Below are positions 35,055-43,232 of a stretch of DNA of 64,000 nt, in pieces; within the stretch, counting starts at the first letter, position 1; each line of letters starts with the position of its first letter. The stretch is from Simplicispira sedimenti. Its GTDB lineage: Bacteria > Pseudomonadota > Gammaproteobacteria > Burkholderiales > Burkholderiaceae_C. Where the stretch lies: positions 1 to 64,000 of the forward strand of contig NZ_JAKVIJ010000009.1 in NCBI RefSeq assembly GCF_022760965.1, in the 5' to 3' direction. Both the position numbers and the translations under genes were made by a program. The notes below the pieces were generated by a model. The model did no database searches. It was not told where the DNA came from and saw only the letters and a program-made list of their open reading frames with translations.

Positions 35055-36860
35055 ATGGATTTGCAAACCACTATCTACGTTTTTGTCGGTCTGAGCTTCG
35101 CGCTCTACATCGGCATTGCAGTGTGGGCCCGCGCTGGTTCCACCAGCGAGTTCTACGCGGCCGGCGGCAGCGTGCACCCCATCACCAACGGCATGGCCAC
35201 GGCCGCCGACTGGATGAGCGCGGCTTCCTTCATCTCCATGGCCGGCCTGATCGCCAACATGGGGTATGGCGGTGGCCTGTTCCTGATGGGCTGGACCGGC
35301 GGCTACGTGCTGCTGGCCATGCTGCTGGCTCCGTACCTGCGCAAGTTCGGCAAGTTCACGGTGCCCCAGTTCATTGGTGACCGCTTCTACTCCAAGAGCG
35401 CCAGCACCATTGCCGTGCTGTGCCTGCTGGTGGCGTCGCTCACGTACATCATTGGTCAGATGACCGGTGTGGGTATCGCGTTCTCGCGCTTCCTGGGTGT
35501 GTCCAGCGACACCGGCATTTACGTCGGTATGGCCATCGTGTTCGCCTACGCCGTGTTCGGCGGCATGAAGGGCATCACCTACACCCAGGTGGCGCAGTAC
35601 ATCGTGCTGATCCTGGCCTACACCGTGCCTGCCGTGTTCATCTCGCTGCAGCTCACGGGCAACGCGATCCCTCAACTGGGTCTGGGTGGCAGCTATGTCG
35701 GCACCGACATGACTCTGCTGGCCAAGCTCGATTCCGTGGTTACCGACCTCGGTTTTGGCAAGTACACCACGCAACTGCCGGGCAGCACGCTGAACATGTT
35801 CATGTACACGATGTCGCTGATGATCGGTACCGCCGGTCTGCCGCACGTCATCATGCGATTCTTTACCGTGCCTTCGGTCAAGGACGCGCGCAGCTCGGCC
35901 GGCTGGGCCCTGATCTTCATCGCCATCCTGTACACCACGGCCCCTGCCGTGGCGGCCATGGCCAAACTGAACCTGCATGCCACCGTCAACACCGCCGTCA
36001 AGACCGGTGGCGACCTGTATGCACCTGAAGCCAGCCTGGTGAACGAACAGCGTCCCGACTGGATGAAGCGCTGGGAAAAGACCGGCCTGCTGAAGTGGGA
36101 AGACAAGAACGGCGACGGCCGCATCCAGTACTACAACGACAAGACCAAGAACGAAGCCGCCAAGGGCAAGGCAGAGGCTGCCGGCTGGAAGGGCAACGAG
36201 TTGACGGTGAATGCCGACATCATCGTGATGGCCAACCCCGAAATCGCGCTGCTGCCCAACTGGGTGATCGCGCTGGTGGCGGCCGGTGGTCTGGCTGCGG
36301 CTCTGTCGACGGCTGCAGGTCTGCTGATGGCTATCTCGTCCGCTGTGTCGCACGACCTGGTGAAGGGCGTGTTCAACCCCGGCATCAGCGAGAAGAATGA
36401 GCTGCTGGCGGGCAAGGTGTCGATGGCCGTGGCCATCGTGGTGGCCGGTTACCTGGGCCTGAACCCGCCGGGCTTTGCGGCCGGTACGGTGGCACTGGCC
36501 TTCGGTATTGCTGCCAGCTCGCTGTTCCCCGCCATCATGATGGGTATTTTCAGCAAGAAGATGAACAAGGAAGGCGCCATGGCCGGCATGCTGGCAGGCC
36601 TGTTCTTCACCCTGTTCTATGTGTTCGCACACAAGGGCGTGTTCTTTATCAAGGGCACGGAATACCTGGGCCTGATCGGCGGCGCCAACAGCTTCTTCGG
36701 CATCACGCCGGAAGCCATCGGTGCAGTCGGTGCCCTGGTGAACTTTGCTGTCGCCTTCCTGGTGGACAAGGTCACCAAGGAGCCGCCAGAGCACATCCAG
36801 GCCATGGTGGAAGCTGTGCGTATCCCGCGCGGCTCCAAGACGGTGACGGGTGCCCACTAA
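35055..36860 (+). CDS. DUF4212-associated sodium:solute symporter (probable acetate/short-chain acid uptake)
   Basis: 601 residues, SSS fold with TADWMSAASFISMAGL and GTAGLPHVIMRFFTVPSVKD, both also found in ActP. Between two helices near residues 310-400 it has a hydrophilic insertion. This includes DKNGDGRIQYYND (~350-362), a pattern like an EF-hand calcium loop. The family (VC_2705-type) is usually linked, as here, to an SSS-histidine kinase that regulates acetate metabolism. The exact substrate is not known. A good terminator follows the gene. Confidence 0.92.
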   Translation: MDLQTTIYVFVGLSFALYIGIAVWARAGSTSEFYAAGGSVHPITNGMATAADWMSAASFISMAGLIANMGYGGGLFLMGWTGGYVLLAMLLAPYLRKFGKFTVPQFIGDRFYSKSASTIAVLCLLVASLTYIIGQMTGVGIAFSRFLGVSSDTGIYVGMAIVFAYAVFGGMKGITYTQVAQYIVLILAYTVPAVFISLQLTGNAIPQLGLGGSYVGTDMTLLAKLDSVVTDLGFGKYTTQLPGSTLNMFMYTMSLMIGTAGLPHVIMRFFTVPSVKDARSSAGWALIFIAILYTTAPAVAAMAKLNLHATVNTAVKTGGDLYAPEASLVNEQRPDWMKRWEKTGLLKWEDKNGDGRIQYYNDKTKNEAAKGKAEAAGWKGNELTVNADIIVMANPEIALLPNWVIALVAAGGLAAALSTAAGLLMAISSAVSHDLVKGVFNPGISEKNELLAGKVSMAVAIVVAGYLGLNPPGFAAGTVALAFGIAASSLFPAIMMGIFSKKMNKEGAMAGMLAGLFFTLFYVFAHKGVFFIKGTEYLGLIGGANSFFGITPEAIGAVGALVNFAVAFLVDKVTKEPPEHIQAMVEAVRIPRGSKTVTGAH

Positions 36861-36923
36861 AGCGTCTGTCCGGGGGTAGAGCCCCCGTGCCGTGGCGCTC
36901 GCGCGCCTCGGCAGTGACAATGG

Positions 36924-36956
36924 AGGCCCTGCCGGCTGCGCTGGCAGGGCCTTTTT
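36924..36956 (+). terminator. Rho-independent terminator after the symporter gene
   Basis: AGGCCCTGCC (36924-36933) and GGCAGGGCCT (36943-36952) form a perfect 10-bp stem with a 9-nt loop, followed by TTTTT. It should separate the DUF4212-symporter unit from the sensor-kinase genes downstream. Confidence 0.9.
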
Positions 36957-37016
36957 AGTTGAAATGTCCGGGGTGCTTGCGCGCGGCGCGCGGCCCCCCG
37001 AAGCTGGGAGCCCTGC

Positions 37017-37382
37017 ATGGTTTTTGATGTCAGCGTCGCATTGACCTGGATTCTGTATCTCGCGCTGTTCCCGATGGCGTTCTTCTGGTTCCGTCGGGCG
37101 TGGCGCATCGTGGTCAAGCGTGATTTTTCCGAGGTGGCCATCAAGCGCGGCGAGTCGCCGCCCGACCCCGAGAAATACGCTCCCTACGCGATGATCATCA
37201 ACCTCATCGCGGGGGTGGTGGCGTCGGTGGTGATCGTCAGCGTGGCGCTGGGCCAGCTCGACTACAACACCTGGACCGCCATGGCGGGCAGCACCATCTG
37301 GTGCAAGTTTTTCCTCGATTTCGCGCTCTCGCGCCAGGCACACGGCGCTGCTGCCCGGGCCAAGGCCAAGGCCAAAACCTGA
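37017..37382 (+). CDS. Conserved hypothetical membrane protein of the acetate-sensor locus
   Basis: 121 residues with two clear hydrophobic helices (~7-27 and ~60-83) and possibly a third (~88-103). The C-terminus is Ala/Lys-rich. The middle part PPDPEKYAPYAMIINL is distinctive, but I cannot assign a family. It lies between the symporter terminator and the sensor-kinase genes, so co-function with them is likely only from context. Confidence 0.75.
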   Translation: MVFDVSVALTWILYLALFPMAFFWFRRAWRIVVKRDFSEVAIKRGESPPDPEKYAPYAMIINLIAGVVASVVIVSVALGQLDYNTWTAMAGSTIWCKFFLDFALSRQAHGAAARAKAKAKT

Positions 37383-37471
37383 TCGCGCCGCCCGCTACGT
37401 AAGAACAAGGTAAGTGCCGGGCGCACAATGGAGGGCAGGGGGGCGTCCAGACCTCCCGCCAGGAGACCGCT

Positions 37472-37747
37472 GTGCTCAAAGGACTCGGCTCCCAACGCCT
37501 GGTTGCCCTGTTTGCCGGCGGCTGGGTGCTGTTCAATTTTCCGCTGCTCGGCCTGTGGGACCGTGATGCCACCGTGTGGGGCATTCCTTTGTTCCCCTTG
37601 GCCCTGTTCCTGCTGTGGGGCGGGCTGATTGCCATGCTGGCCTGGCTGATGGAGTGGCCCGAAGACCGCCTGGCCGACCGCAGCGAAGAACGCCCCGATG
37701 ACCGCGCGGGGGTGGTGCCCCCACCGCCCGCACCGCCGCAGGAGTAG
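37472..37747 (+). CDS. Small two-helix membrane protein preceding the sensor kinase
   Basis: 91 residues with a GTG start 6 bp after AGGAG. Two membrane helices (~10-30 and ~42-60) are followed by a charged, Pro-rich tail (DRLADRSEERPDDRAG). No named family is evident. The stop is 2 bp before the SSS-histidine kinase start, so the two are very likely co-translated. Small membrane proteins of this kind may be subunits of the symporter-like sensor; that is inference. Confidence 0.8.
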   Translation: MLKGLGSQRLVALFAGGWVLFNFPLLGLWDRDATVWGIPLFPLALFLLWGGLIAMLAWLMEWPEDRLADRSEERPDDRAGVVPPPPAPPQE

Positions 37748-37749
37748 GC

Positions 37750-40488
37750 ATGCTCTCGCCCGCACTGGTCATTGCCTCGTCGTTCGCTTATCTGCTGCTG
37801 CTGTTTGCCGTGGCGTACTGGGCCGACCGCCGTGCGCAAGCGGGGCGCTCGGTCATCGCCAACCCCTGGACCTACGCGCTCTCGCTGGCTGTGTACTGCA
37901 CCGCCTGGACGTATTTCGGCAGTGTGGGGCGGGCTGCCTCGGGCGGGGTGTGGTTCTTGCCGATCTACCTGGGGCCGACGCTGGTCATGGTGCTGGGCTG
38001 GATCGTGCTGCGCAAGATGATCCGCATCGCCAAGGCCTACCGCATCACCTCCATTGCCGACTTCATTGCCAGCCGCTATGGCAAGAGCCCGCTGCTGGCC
38101 GGTCTGGTGACATTGATCGCGGTGGTGGGCATCGTGCCCTACATCGCGCTGCAGCTCAAGGCGGTGTCGGCGGGCTATGCCCTGCTGACGGTGCCCGGCG
38201 GCGTGGCCGAGGCTGCGCACTGGAGCCGCGACAGCGCCTTTTACGTGGCCCTGGTGCTGGCCGGCTTTGCCATGGTGTTCGGCGCGCGTCACCTCGACAC
38301 CACCGAGCGCCACGAGGGCATGGTGGCCGCCATCGCGTTCGAATCGGTGGTCAAGCTGGTGGCCTTCCTGATGGTTGGCTTCTTTGTGGTGTATGGCCTG
38401 TTCGATGGCCTGGGCGACCTGTTCGCCCGGGCGCAGGCCGTGCCGCAGCTGCAGCAGCTGCTGCGCCTGGAGCAGGGTGGGCAGTTTGCCTGGGCGCAGT
38501 GGTTCGGGCTGATGCTGCTGTCGATGTTCTCGGTGGTGTTCCTGCCCCGCCAGTTCCAGGTGATGGTGGTGGAGAACGTGCGCGAAGACCACCTGCGCCG
38601 CGCGGTCTGGGTGTTTCCGCTCTACATGCTGCTCATCAACCTGTTCGTGCTGCCCATTGCGTTGGGTGGCCTGCTGTATTTCGGTGCGGGGCAGGCCGAT
38701 GCCGAAAACTTCGTGCTGTCGCTGCCGCTGGCAGCCGGGCAGCACGCGCTGGCGCTGTTTGCTTTTGTGGGCGGGCTGTCCGCGGCCACGGGCATGGTCA
38801 TCGTGGAAACCGTGGCGGTCTCCACCATGGTCAGCAACGAGCTGGTGCTGCCCCTGCTGCTGCGCTGGCGCCACCTGCGCAGCAGTGGCGGGCAAGACTT
38901 CACGCGCCTTCTGCTGGGCATCCGGCGGGCCGCCATCCTGGGCGTGCTGGTGCTGGGCTATGTGTACTTTCACCTGGCTGGCGAGGCCTATGCGCTGGTC
39001 AGCATCGGGCTCATCAGCTTTGCCGCCGTGGCGCAGTTCGCTCCGGTGGTGCTGGGCGGCATGTACTGGAAGGGCGGAACCCGCCTGGGTGCGCTCGCAG
39101 GCCTGCTGGCAGGCTTTCTGATGTGGGCCTACACCCTCATGCTGCCGTCGATTGCCAAGTCGGGCTGGCTTGACATGGGTTTCATCGCCCACGGGCCTTG
39201 GGGCATGGCTTGGCTGCGACCCGAGCAGTTGCTCGGCCTGCAGGGGTTCGACGGTCTCACGCATTCATTGTTCTGGAGCATGCTGGCCAATGTGGGGGCT
39301 TATGTCGGAGTGTCGCTGTGGCGCGCCCCTTCGGGCCGCGAGGCCAGCCAGGCCCTGCTGTTTGTCGATGTGTTCGAGCGCACGGCCGGCTCCAGCCCGG
39401 TGTTCTGGCGCGGGCGGGCCAACACGCAAGACCTGCTGCGCCTGTGCGAGCGCTTTCTGGGCGCCGCCAAGGCGCAGGCGCTGCTTGACGGCTACGCGCA
39501 GCGCGTGGGCGTGCGCAATGCCCAGGCCCTGCGGCCTGATGCCCGGCTGGTGCAGTTTGTCGAAACCCAGCTCGCCGGGGCCGTGGGCAGCGCCTCGGCC
39601 CGTGCGCTGGTGGCCTCGGTGGCCGAGGAAGAAACGCTCTCGCCCGAAGACGTGCTGCGCATTCTGGACGAGGCCTCGCAGATCCGCGCCTATTCGCGAG
39701 CGCTGGAGGGCAAGTCGCGCTCGCTGGAACAGGCCACGGCCGAGCTGCGCGCCGCCAACGAGCAACTGCAGAGCCTGGACCGGCTCAAGGACGACTTCAT
39801 GTCGTCGGTGACGCACGAACTGCGCACGCCGCTGACCTCCATCCGCGCGCTGGCCGAACTGATGCAGGACGACGCCAGCATGCCCCAGGCCCAGCGCCAG
39901 CAGTTCGTGGGCATCATCGTGGCCGAAACCGAGCGCCTGACGCGCCTGGTCAACCAGGTGCTGGACATGGCCAAGATCGAATCGGGCCATGCCGAATGGC
40001 ATGTGGCGCCGGTGGACATGCGTGCCCTGGTGGAGCGCGCCGTGGCGACCACGGCCGAAGTGTTCCGCGAGCGCGCGGCCCAGGTGCAGGTGCAGCTGCC
40101 CGGCGAGGCGCCCGTGCTCCAGGCCGACCCCGACCGCATTCTGCAGGTGCTGCTGAACCTGCTGTCCAACGCGGCCAAGTTTGTGCCCTCGCCCGGCGGG
40201 CAGGTGCAGGTGCGGCTGACGTCCGATGCGCAAGGCGTCACGGTGTGCGTGCAGGACAACGGCCCGGGCGTGCAGCCGGGCCATGAAGCCATGATTTTTG
40301 ACCGCTTTCACCAGACCGACCTGGGTGTCCAGGTGGCGCACGGAACAGGCCTGGGCCTGCCGATCAGTCGCCATATTGCGGAACATTTTGGCGGGCGGCT
40401 GTGGCTGGAGCCCAGCGCGCAGCCGGGTGCCTGCTTCTGCTTCTGGTTGCCACTGCCTACAGAACCTATTGGAGACAAGACCCCATGA
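37750..40488 (+). CDS. SSS-STAC-histidine kinase (CrbS-type acetate-switch sensor)
   Basis: 912 residues. The N-terminal half is a full SSS transporter-like module (~13 helices, 1-~530), then a STAC linker domain (LLRLCERFLGAAKAQALLDG through ILDEASQI). A coiled coil, HisKA with H689 in SVTHELRTPLTS, and HATPase_c with N box LLNLLSNAAKF, DNGPGV and GTGLGLPIS follow. CrbS of Vibrio and related proteins use this layout to sense extracellular acetate or flux and control acetyl-CoA synthetase. Here the kinase looks fully active. Its stop overlaps the response-regulator start (ATGA). Confidence 0.93.
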   Translation: MLSPALVIASSFAYLLLLFAVAYWADRRAQAGRSVIANPWTYALSLAVYCTAWTYFGSVGRAASGGVWFLPIYLGPTLVMVLGWIVLRKMIRIAKAYRITSIADFIASRYGKSPLLAGLVTLIAVVGIVPYIALQLKAVSAGYALLTVPGGVAEAAHWSRDSAFYVALVLAGFAMVFGARHLDTTERHEGMVAAIAFESVVKLVAFLMVGFFVVYGLFDGLGDLFARAQAVPQLQQLLRLEQGGQFAWAQWFGLMLLSMFSVVFLPRQFQVMVVENVREDHLRRAVWVFPLYMLLINLFVLPIALGGLLYFGAGQADAENFVLSLPLAAGQHALALFAFVGGLSAATGMVIVETVAVSTMVSNELVLPLLLRWRHLRSSGGQDFTRLLLGIRRAAILGVLVLGYVYFHLAGEAYALVSIGLISFAAVAQFAPVVLGGMYWKGGTRLGALAGLLAGFLMWAYTLMLPSIAKSGWLDMGFIAHGPWGMAWLRPEQLLGLQGFDGLTHSLFWSMLANVGAYVGVSLWRAPSGREASQALLFVDVFERTAGSSPVFWRGRANTQDLLRLCERFLGAAKAQALLDGYAQRVGVRNAQALRPDARLVQFVETQLAGAVGSASARALVASVAEEETLSPEDVLRILDEASQIRAYSRALEGKSRSLEQATAELRAANEQLQSLDRLKDDFMSSVTHELRTPLTSIRALAELMQDDASMPQAQRQQFVGIIVAETERLTRLVNQVLDMAKIESGHAEWHVAPVDMRALVERAVATTAEVFRERAAQVQVQLPGEAPVLQADPDRILQVLLNLLSNAAKFVPSPGGQVQVRLTSDAQGVTVCVQDNGPGVQPGHEAMIFDRFHQTDLGVQVAHGTGLGLPISRHIAEHFGGRLWLEPSAQPGACFCFWLPLPTEPIGDKTP

Positions 40489-40862
40489 CGACAAAAATAC
40501 TGATTGCCGACGATGAACCCAACATCGTCATCTCGCTTGAATACCTGCTGCAGCGCGAGGGCTACACCGTGCTGGTGGCGCGCGACGGGCAGGAGGCACT
40601 GGACACCATTGCACGCGAGCAGCCCGCGCTGGTGCTGCTCGACGTGATGATGCCGCACAAGACCGGTTTCGAGGTGTGTCAGGCCGTACGCGCCGACGAG
40701 GCCTTGCAGGGCACCAAAATCCTCATGCTCACGGCCAAGGGCCGCGAGACCGACGTGGCCAAGGGCATGGCCCTGGGCGCCAATGCCTACATGACCAAGC
40801 CCTTCTCCACGCGCGAGCTGGTGCAGAAGGTGGCCGAACTGCTTGGGGAGACATCCGCATGA
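40485..40862 (+). CDS. Receiver-only response regulator
   Basis: 125 residues from ATG 40485 (the frame is open upstream within the kinase gene). It is a CheY-like receiver: acidic pair D9/D10, phospho-acceptor D53 in LLDVMMP, T83-region MLTAKG, and K105 in MTKPFS. There is no DNA-binding domain, unlike CrbR of Vibrio, which is a LuxR-type regulator. The output must therefore go through another protein, and the overlapping downstream gene (ATGA) is the obvious candidate. Confidence 0.92.
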   Translation: MTTKILIADDEPNIVISLEYLLQREGYTVLVARDGQEALDTIAREQPALVLLDVMMPHKTGFEVCQAVRADEALQGTKILMLTAKGRETDVAKGMALGANAYMTKPFSTRELVQKVAELLGETSA

Positions 40863-43045
40863 GAAAGATCGACCCCCGGCTGGTGCTGGCCATCGCCGCT
40901 GCGGGCCTGGTGATGGCGCTGTGGCTGGTGCTGATGTCCGTGATCGTCTGGTCCACGTTGGATGCGCAGGAGCGCCTGGCGGTGGGCGATGTGCTGGCGC
41001 CGCGCACCGTTCTGGTGGCCATGGGCTGGATGTTGGGCCTGTTTCTGGTGGCGGTCACGCTGCACATGCTGCACCGCCGTTACGTGGGCGACCCGCACCG
41101 TCTGATCGAGAAAATCCGGGTGGTGGTGACGGCCACCACGCCGCAGCAGCTCACCCCTCGGGGCACCGCCGAAATGCAGGCCATGGCCCGTGCCGTGAAC
41201 GAGCTGGCCGCCCAGCGCGACCAGTTGCGCGGCGATGTGGCCGAGCAGGTGGCCCAGGCCAGCCTGCGCGTACAGCAGGAGAAGAACCGCCTGGCCGCAC
41301 TGATGGCCGAGCTAAACCAGAGCGTGGTGGTGTGCAACCGCGAAGGGCGCATCCTGCTCTACAACCAGCGTGCGCGCCAGCAGTTCCGCCAGCTTTCGCA
41401 GGGCGCGGGAGCCGCCGCCGGGGCCGAGCTGATCGGCATTGGGCGCTCCATCTATGCCGTGCTGGACCAGCAACTGGTGGCGCATGCGCTCGAGCGCATC
41501 CACCAGGCGCTGGGGCGCGGAGTGGCCACGCCTTCGGCACAGTTTGTCACCACCACGCAGGGCGGGCACCTGCTGCGCGTGCAGGTGGCTCCGGTGCGCG
41601 AGTCGGCGCCGCCCGGCGATGGCGAAACGCAAGAGGGCTTGCAGGCCGTGAGTGGGCTGGTGTTGATGCTGGACGATGTGACCGCCAGCGTGCAGGAAGA
41701 AGCCGAGCGCGACCAGCTTATGCACGGCCTGACCGAGGGCAGCCGGTCGTCGTTGGCCAACATCCAGGCGGCGGTGGACATGCTGGGCTATGCCGACCTG
41801 GAGCCTGCCATGCGCGAGCGCTTTCTGGGCGTGGTGCGGGATGAGGTGGGCGCCATGGGGCGGCGCGTCAATGACCTGGCCCACCGTGCCACGCAACGCC
41901 TCAAGACCCGCTGGCCCATGGAAGACATGCTGGGCGCCGACCTGGTGACGGCGGCCCAGCGCCGCATTGCGCAGCATTGCGACCGGCCGGTCACGCTGGA
42001 CACCATCGACACCAGCCTCTGGCTCAAGGTGGACAGCTACACCTTGCTGCTTGCGCTGACCTACCTGGCCCACCGCCTGGTCGATGAGTTCGAGGTACGG
42101 TTTCTGCAGTTGCGCCTGCAAGGCACCGCGACCCATGCGCAGCTCGACCTGGTCTGGAGCGGCCAGGCCATGAGCAACGAAACGGTGATGAGCTGGGAGA
42201 TGGACGCCATGCGCTTTGGCAGCGAGCGCAGTCCGCTGACGGTGCGCGACGTGGTCGAGCGCCACGGCGGCGAGATGTGGTTCGAGCGTGAGCGTGCGCG
42301 CCACCAGGCGTTCTTCCGCTTCATGCTGCCGCTGGCCAGTGTGCAGGGCGTGGTCGATGCGCCGCTGGGTGAGAGCGAATTCAGCCGCCCGGAGTATTAC
42401 GACTTCGACCTGTTCAAGATGGCCGACCAGGGCAGTGCGCTGGACGACCGCCCGCTGAGCGAACTGACCTACACCGTGTTCGACACCGAAACCACCGGCC
42501 TGAACCCGGCCGATGGCGATGCCATCATCCAGATCGGCGCGGCCCGCATCGTCAACGGCAAGCTGCTGCGCCAGGAGTGTTTTGACCAACTGGTCGATCC
42601 GGGGCGGCGCATTCCGGCGGCGTCCATCCCCATCCACGGCATCACAGACGACATGGTGGTGGGCAAGCCTGGCATTGCGCAGGTGCTGCCGCTGTTCCAC
42701 GCCTATGCGCAGGACACGGTGCTGGTGGCGCACAACGCGGCCTTCGACATGCGGTTTCTGCAACTGCAGGAAGAGGCTTCGGGGGTGGCCTTCCACCAGC
42801 CGGTGCTGGACACGCTGCTGCTCTCGGCGGTGGTGCATCCGCAGCAGGAGTCGCATCGGCTCGAAGCCATTGCCGAGCGTTTCAACGTGACGGTGCTGGG
42901 CCGCCACACGGCGCTGGGCGATGCCCTGGTGACGGCGGAGATCTGGCTGCGGCTGATTCCGCTGCTCCAGGAACAGGGCATCCACACCCTGCGCCAGGCG
43001 CGCGAGGCGGCGCAGAAGAGTTACTACGCACGAATCAAGTATTGA
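40859..43045 (+). CDS. Degenerate sensor-kinase module fused to a DnaQ-family exonuclease
   Basis: 728 residues from ATG 40859, which overlaps the receiver stop. Two membrane helices (~8-28, ~45-65), a HAMP-like helix, a PAS-like domain (~145-270) and a dimerisation-helix region (~290-340). In that region GLTEGSRSSLANIQAAVDML replaces the usual His-containing H box. The ATPase-like region lacks recognisable N and G boxes. The C-terminal DEDDh exonuclease is intact: D542/E544 in FDTETTGLN, HNAAFD (H625-D630), and H683/D688 in GRHTALGDAL. It is probably a signalling-controlled nuclease or nucleotide hydrolase. Confidence 0.88.
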   Translation: MRKIDPRLVLAIAAAGLVMALWLVLMSVIVWSTLDAQERLAVGDVLAPRTVLVAMGWMLGLFLVAVTLHMLHRRYVGDPHRLIEKIRVVVTATTPQQLTPRGTAEMQAMARAVNELAAQRDQLRGDVAEQVAQASLRVQQEKNRLAALMAELNQSVVVCNREGRILLYNQRARQQFRQLSQGAGAAAGAELIGIGRSIYAVLDQQLVAHALERIHQALGRGVATPSAQFVTTTQGGHLLRVQVAPVRESAPPGDGETQEGLQAVSGLVLMLDDVTASVQEEAERDQLMHGLTEGSRSSLANIQAAVDMLGYADLEPAMRERFLGVVRDEVGAMGRRVNDLAHRATQRLKTRWPMEDMLGADLVTAAQRRIAQHCDRPVTLDTIDTSLWLKVDSYTLLLALTYLAHRLVDEFEVRFLQLRLQGTATHAQLDLVWSGQAMSNETVMSWEMDAMRFGSERSPLTVRDVVERHGGEMWFERERARHQAFFRFMLPLASVQGVVDAPLGESEFSRPEYYDFDLFKMADQGSALDDRPLSELTYTVFDTETTGLNPADGDAIIQIGAARIVNGKLLRQECFDQLVDPGRRIPAASIPIHGITDDMVVGKPGIAQVLPLFHAYAQDTVLVAHNAAFDMRFLQLQEEASGVAFHQPVLDTLLLSAVVHPQQESHRLEAIAERFNVTVLGRHTALGDALVTAEIWLRLIPLLQEQGIHTLRQAREAAQKSYYARIKY

Positions 43046-43232
43046 GCCCAAATTTCCCATGAGGCGCAGCTTCTGTGCTGCTTGGGTGTCTGCGGCGCCT
43101 TCCCCCCCCCGCTGTCGCAGCGCGGTGCGCTGCGGGCATGGGGATGCCGCCAGTGCGGCGGGGAGGCCCTTGCACGGCGGCCCTGGCCTGGAGGCCCTAT
43201 CGACGTGCTGGGGGAGGCTGGCATGTGTGGGG
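43046..43232. other. Gap between convergent exonuclease-fusion and DUF294 genes
   Basis: 187 bp between the stop at 43045 and the DUF294 stop at 43233. It holds a run of nine C (43104-43112) and GC-rich sequence, but no coding frame, repeat copy or clear terminator. Confidence 0.5.

Noticed and set aside
43104..43112. Run of nine C residues after the exonuclease-fusion gene
   Set aside because: It is non-coding and probably only a slippage-prone tract; no gene is interrupted by it.
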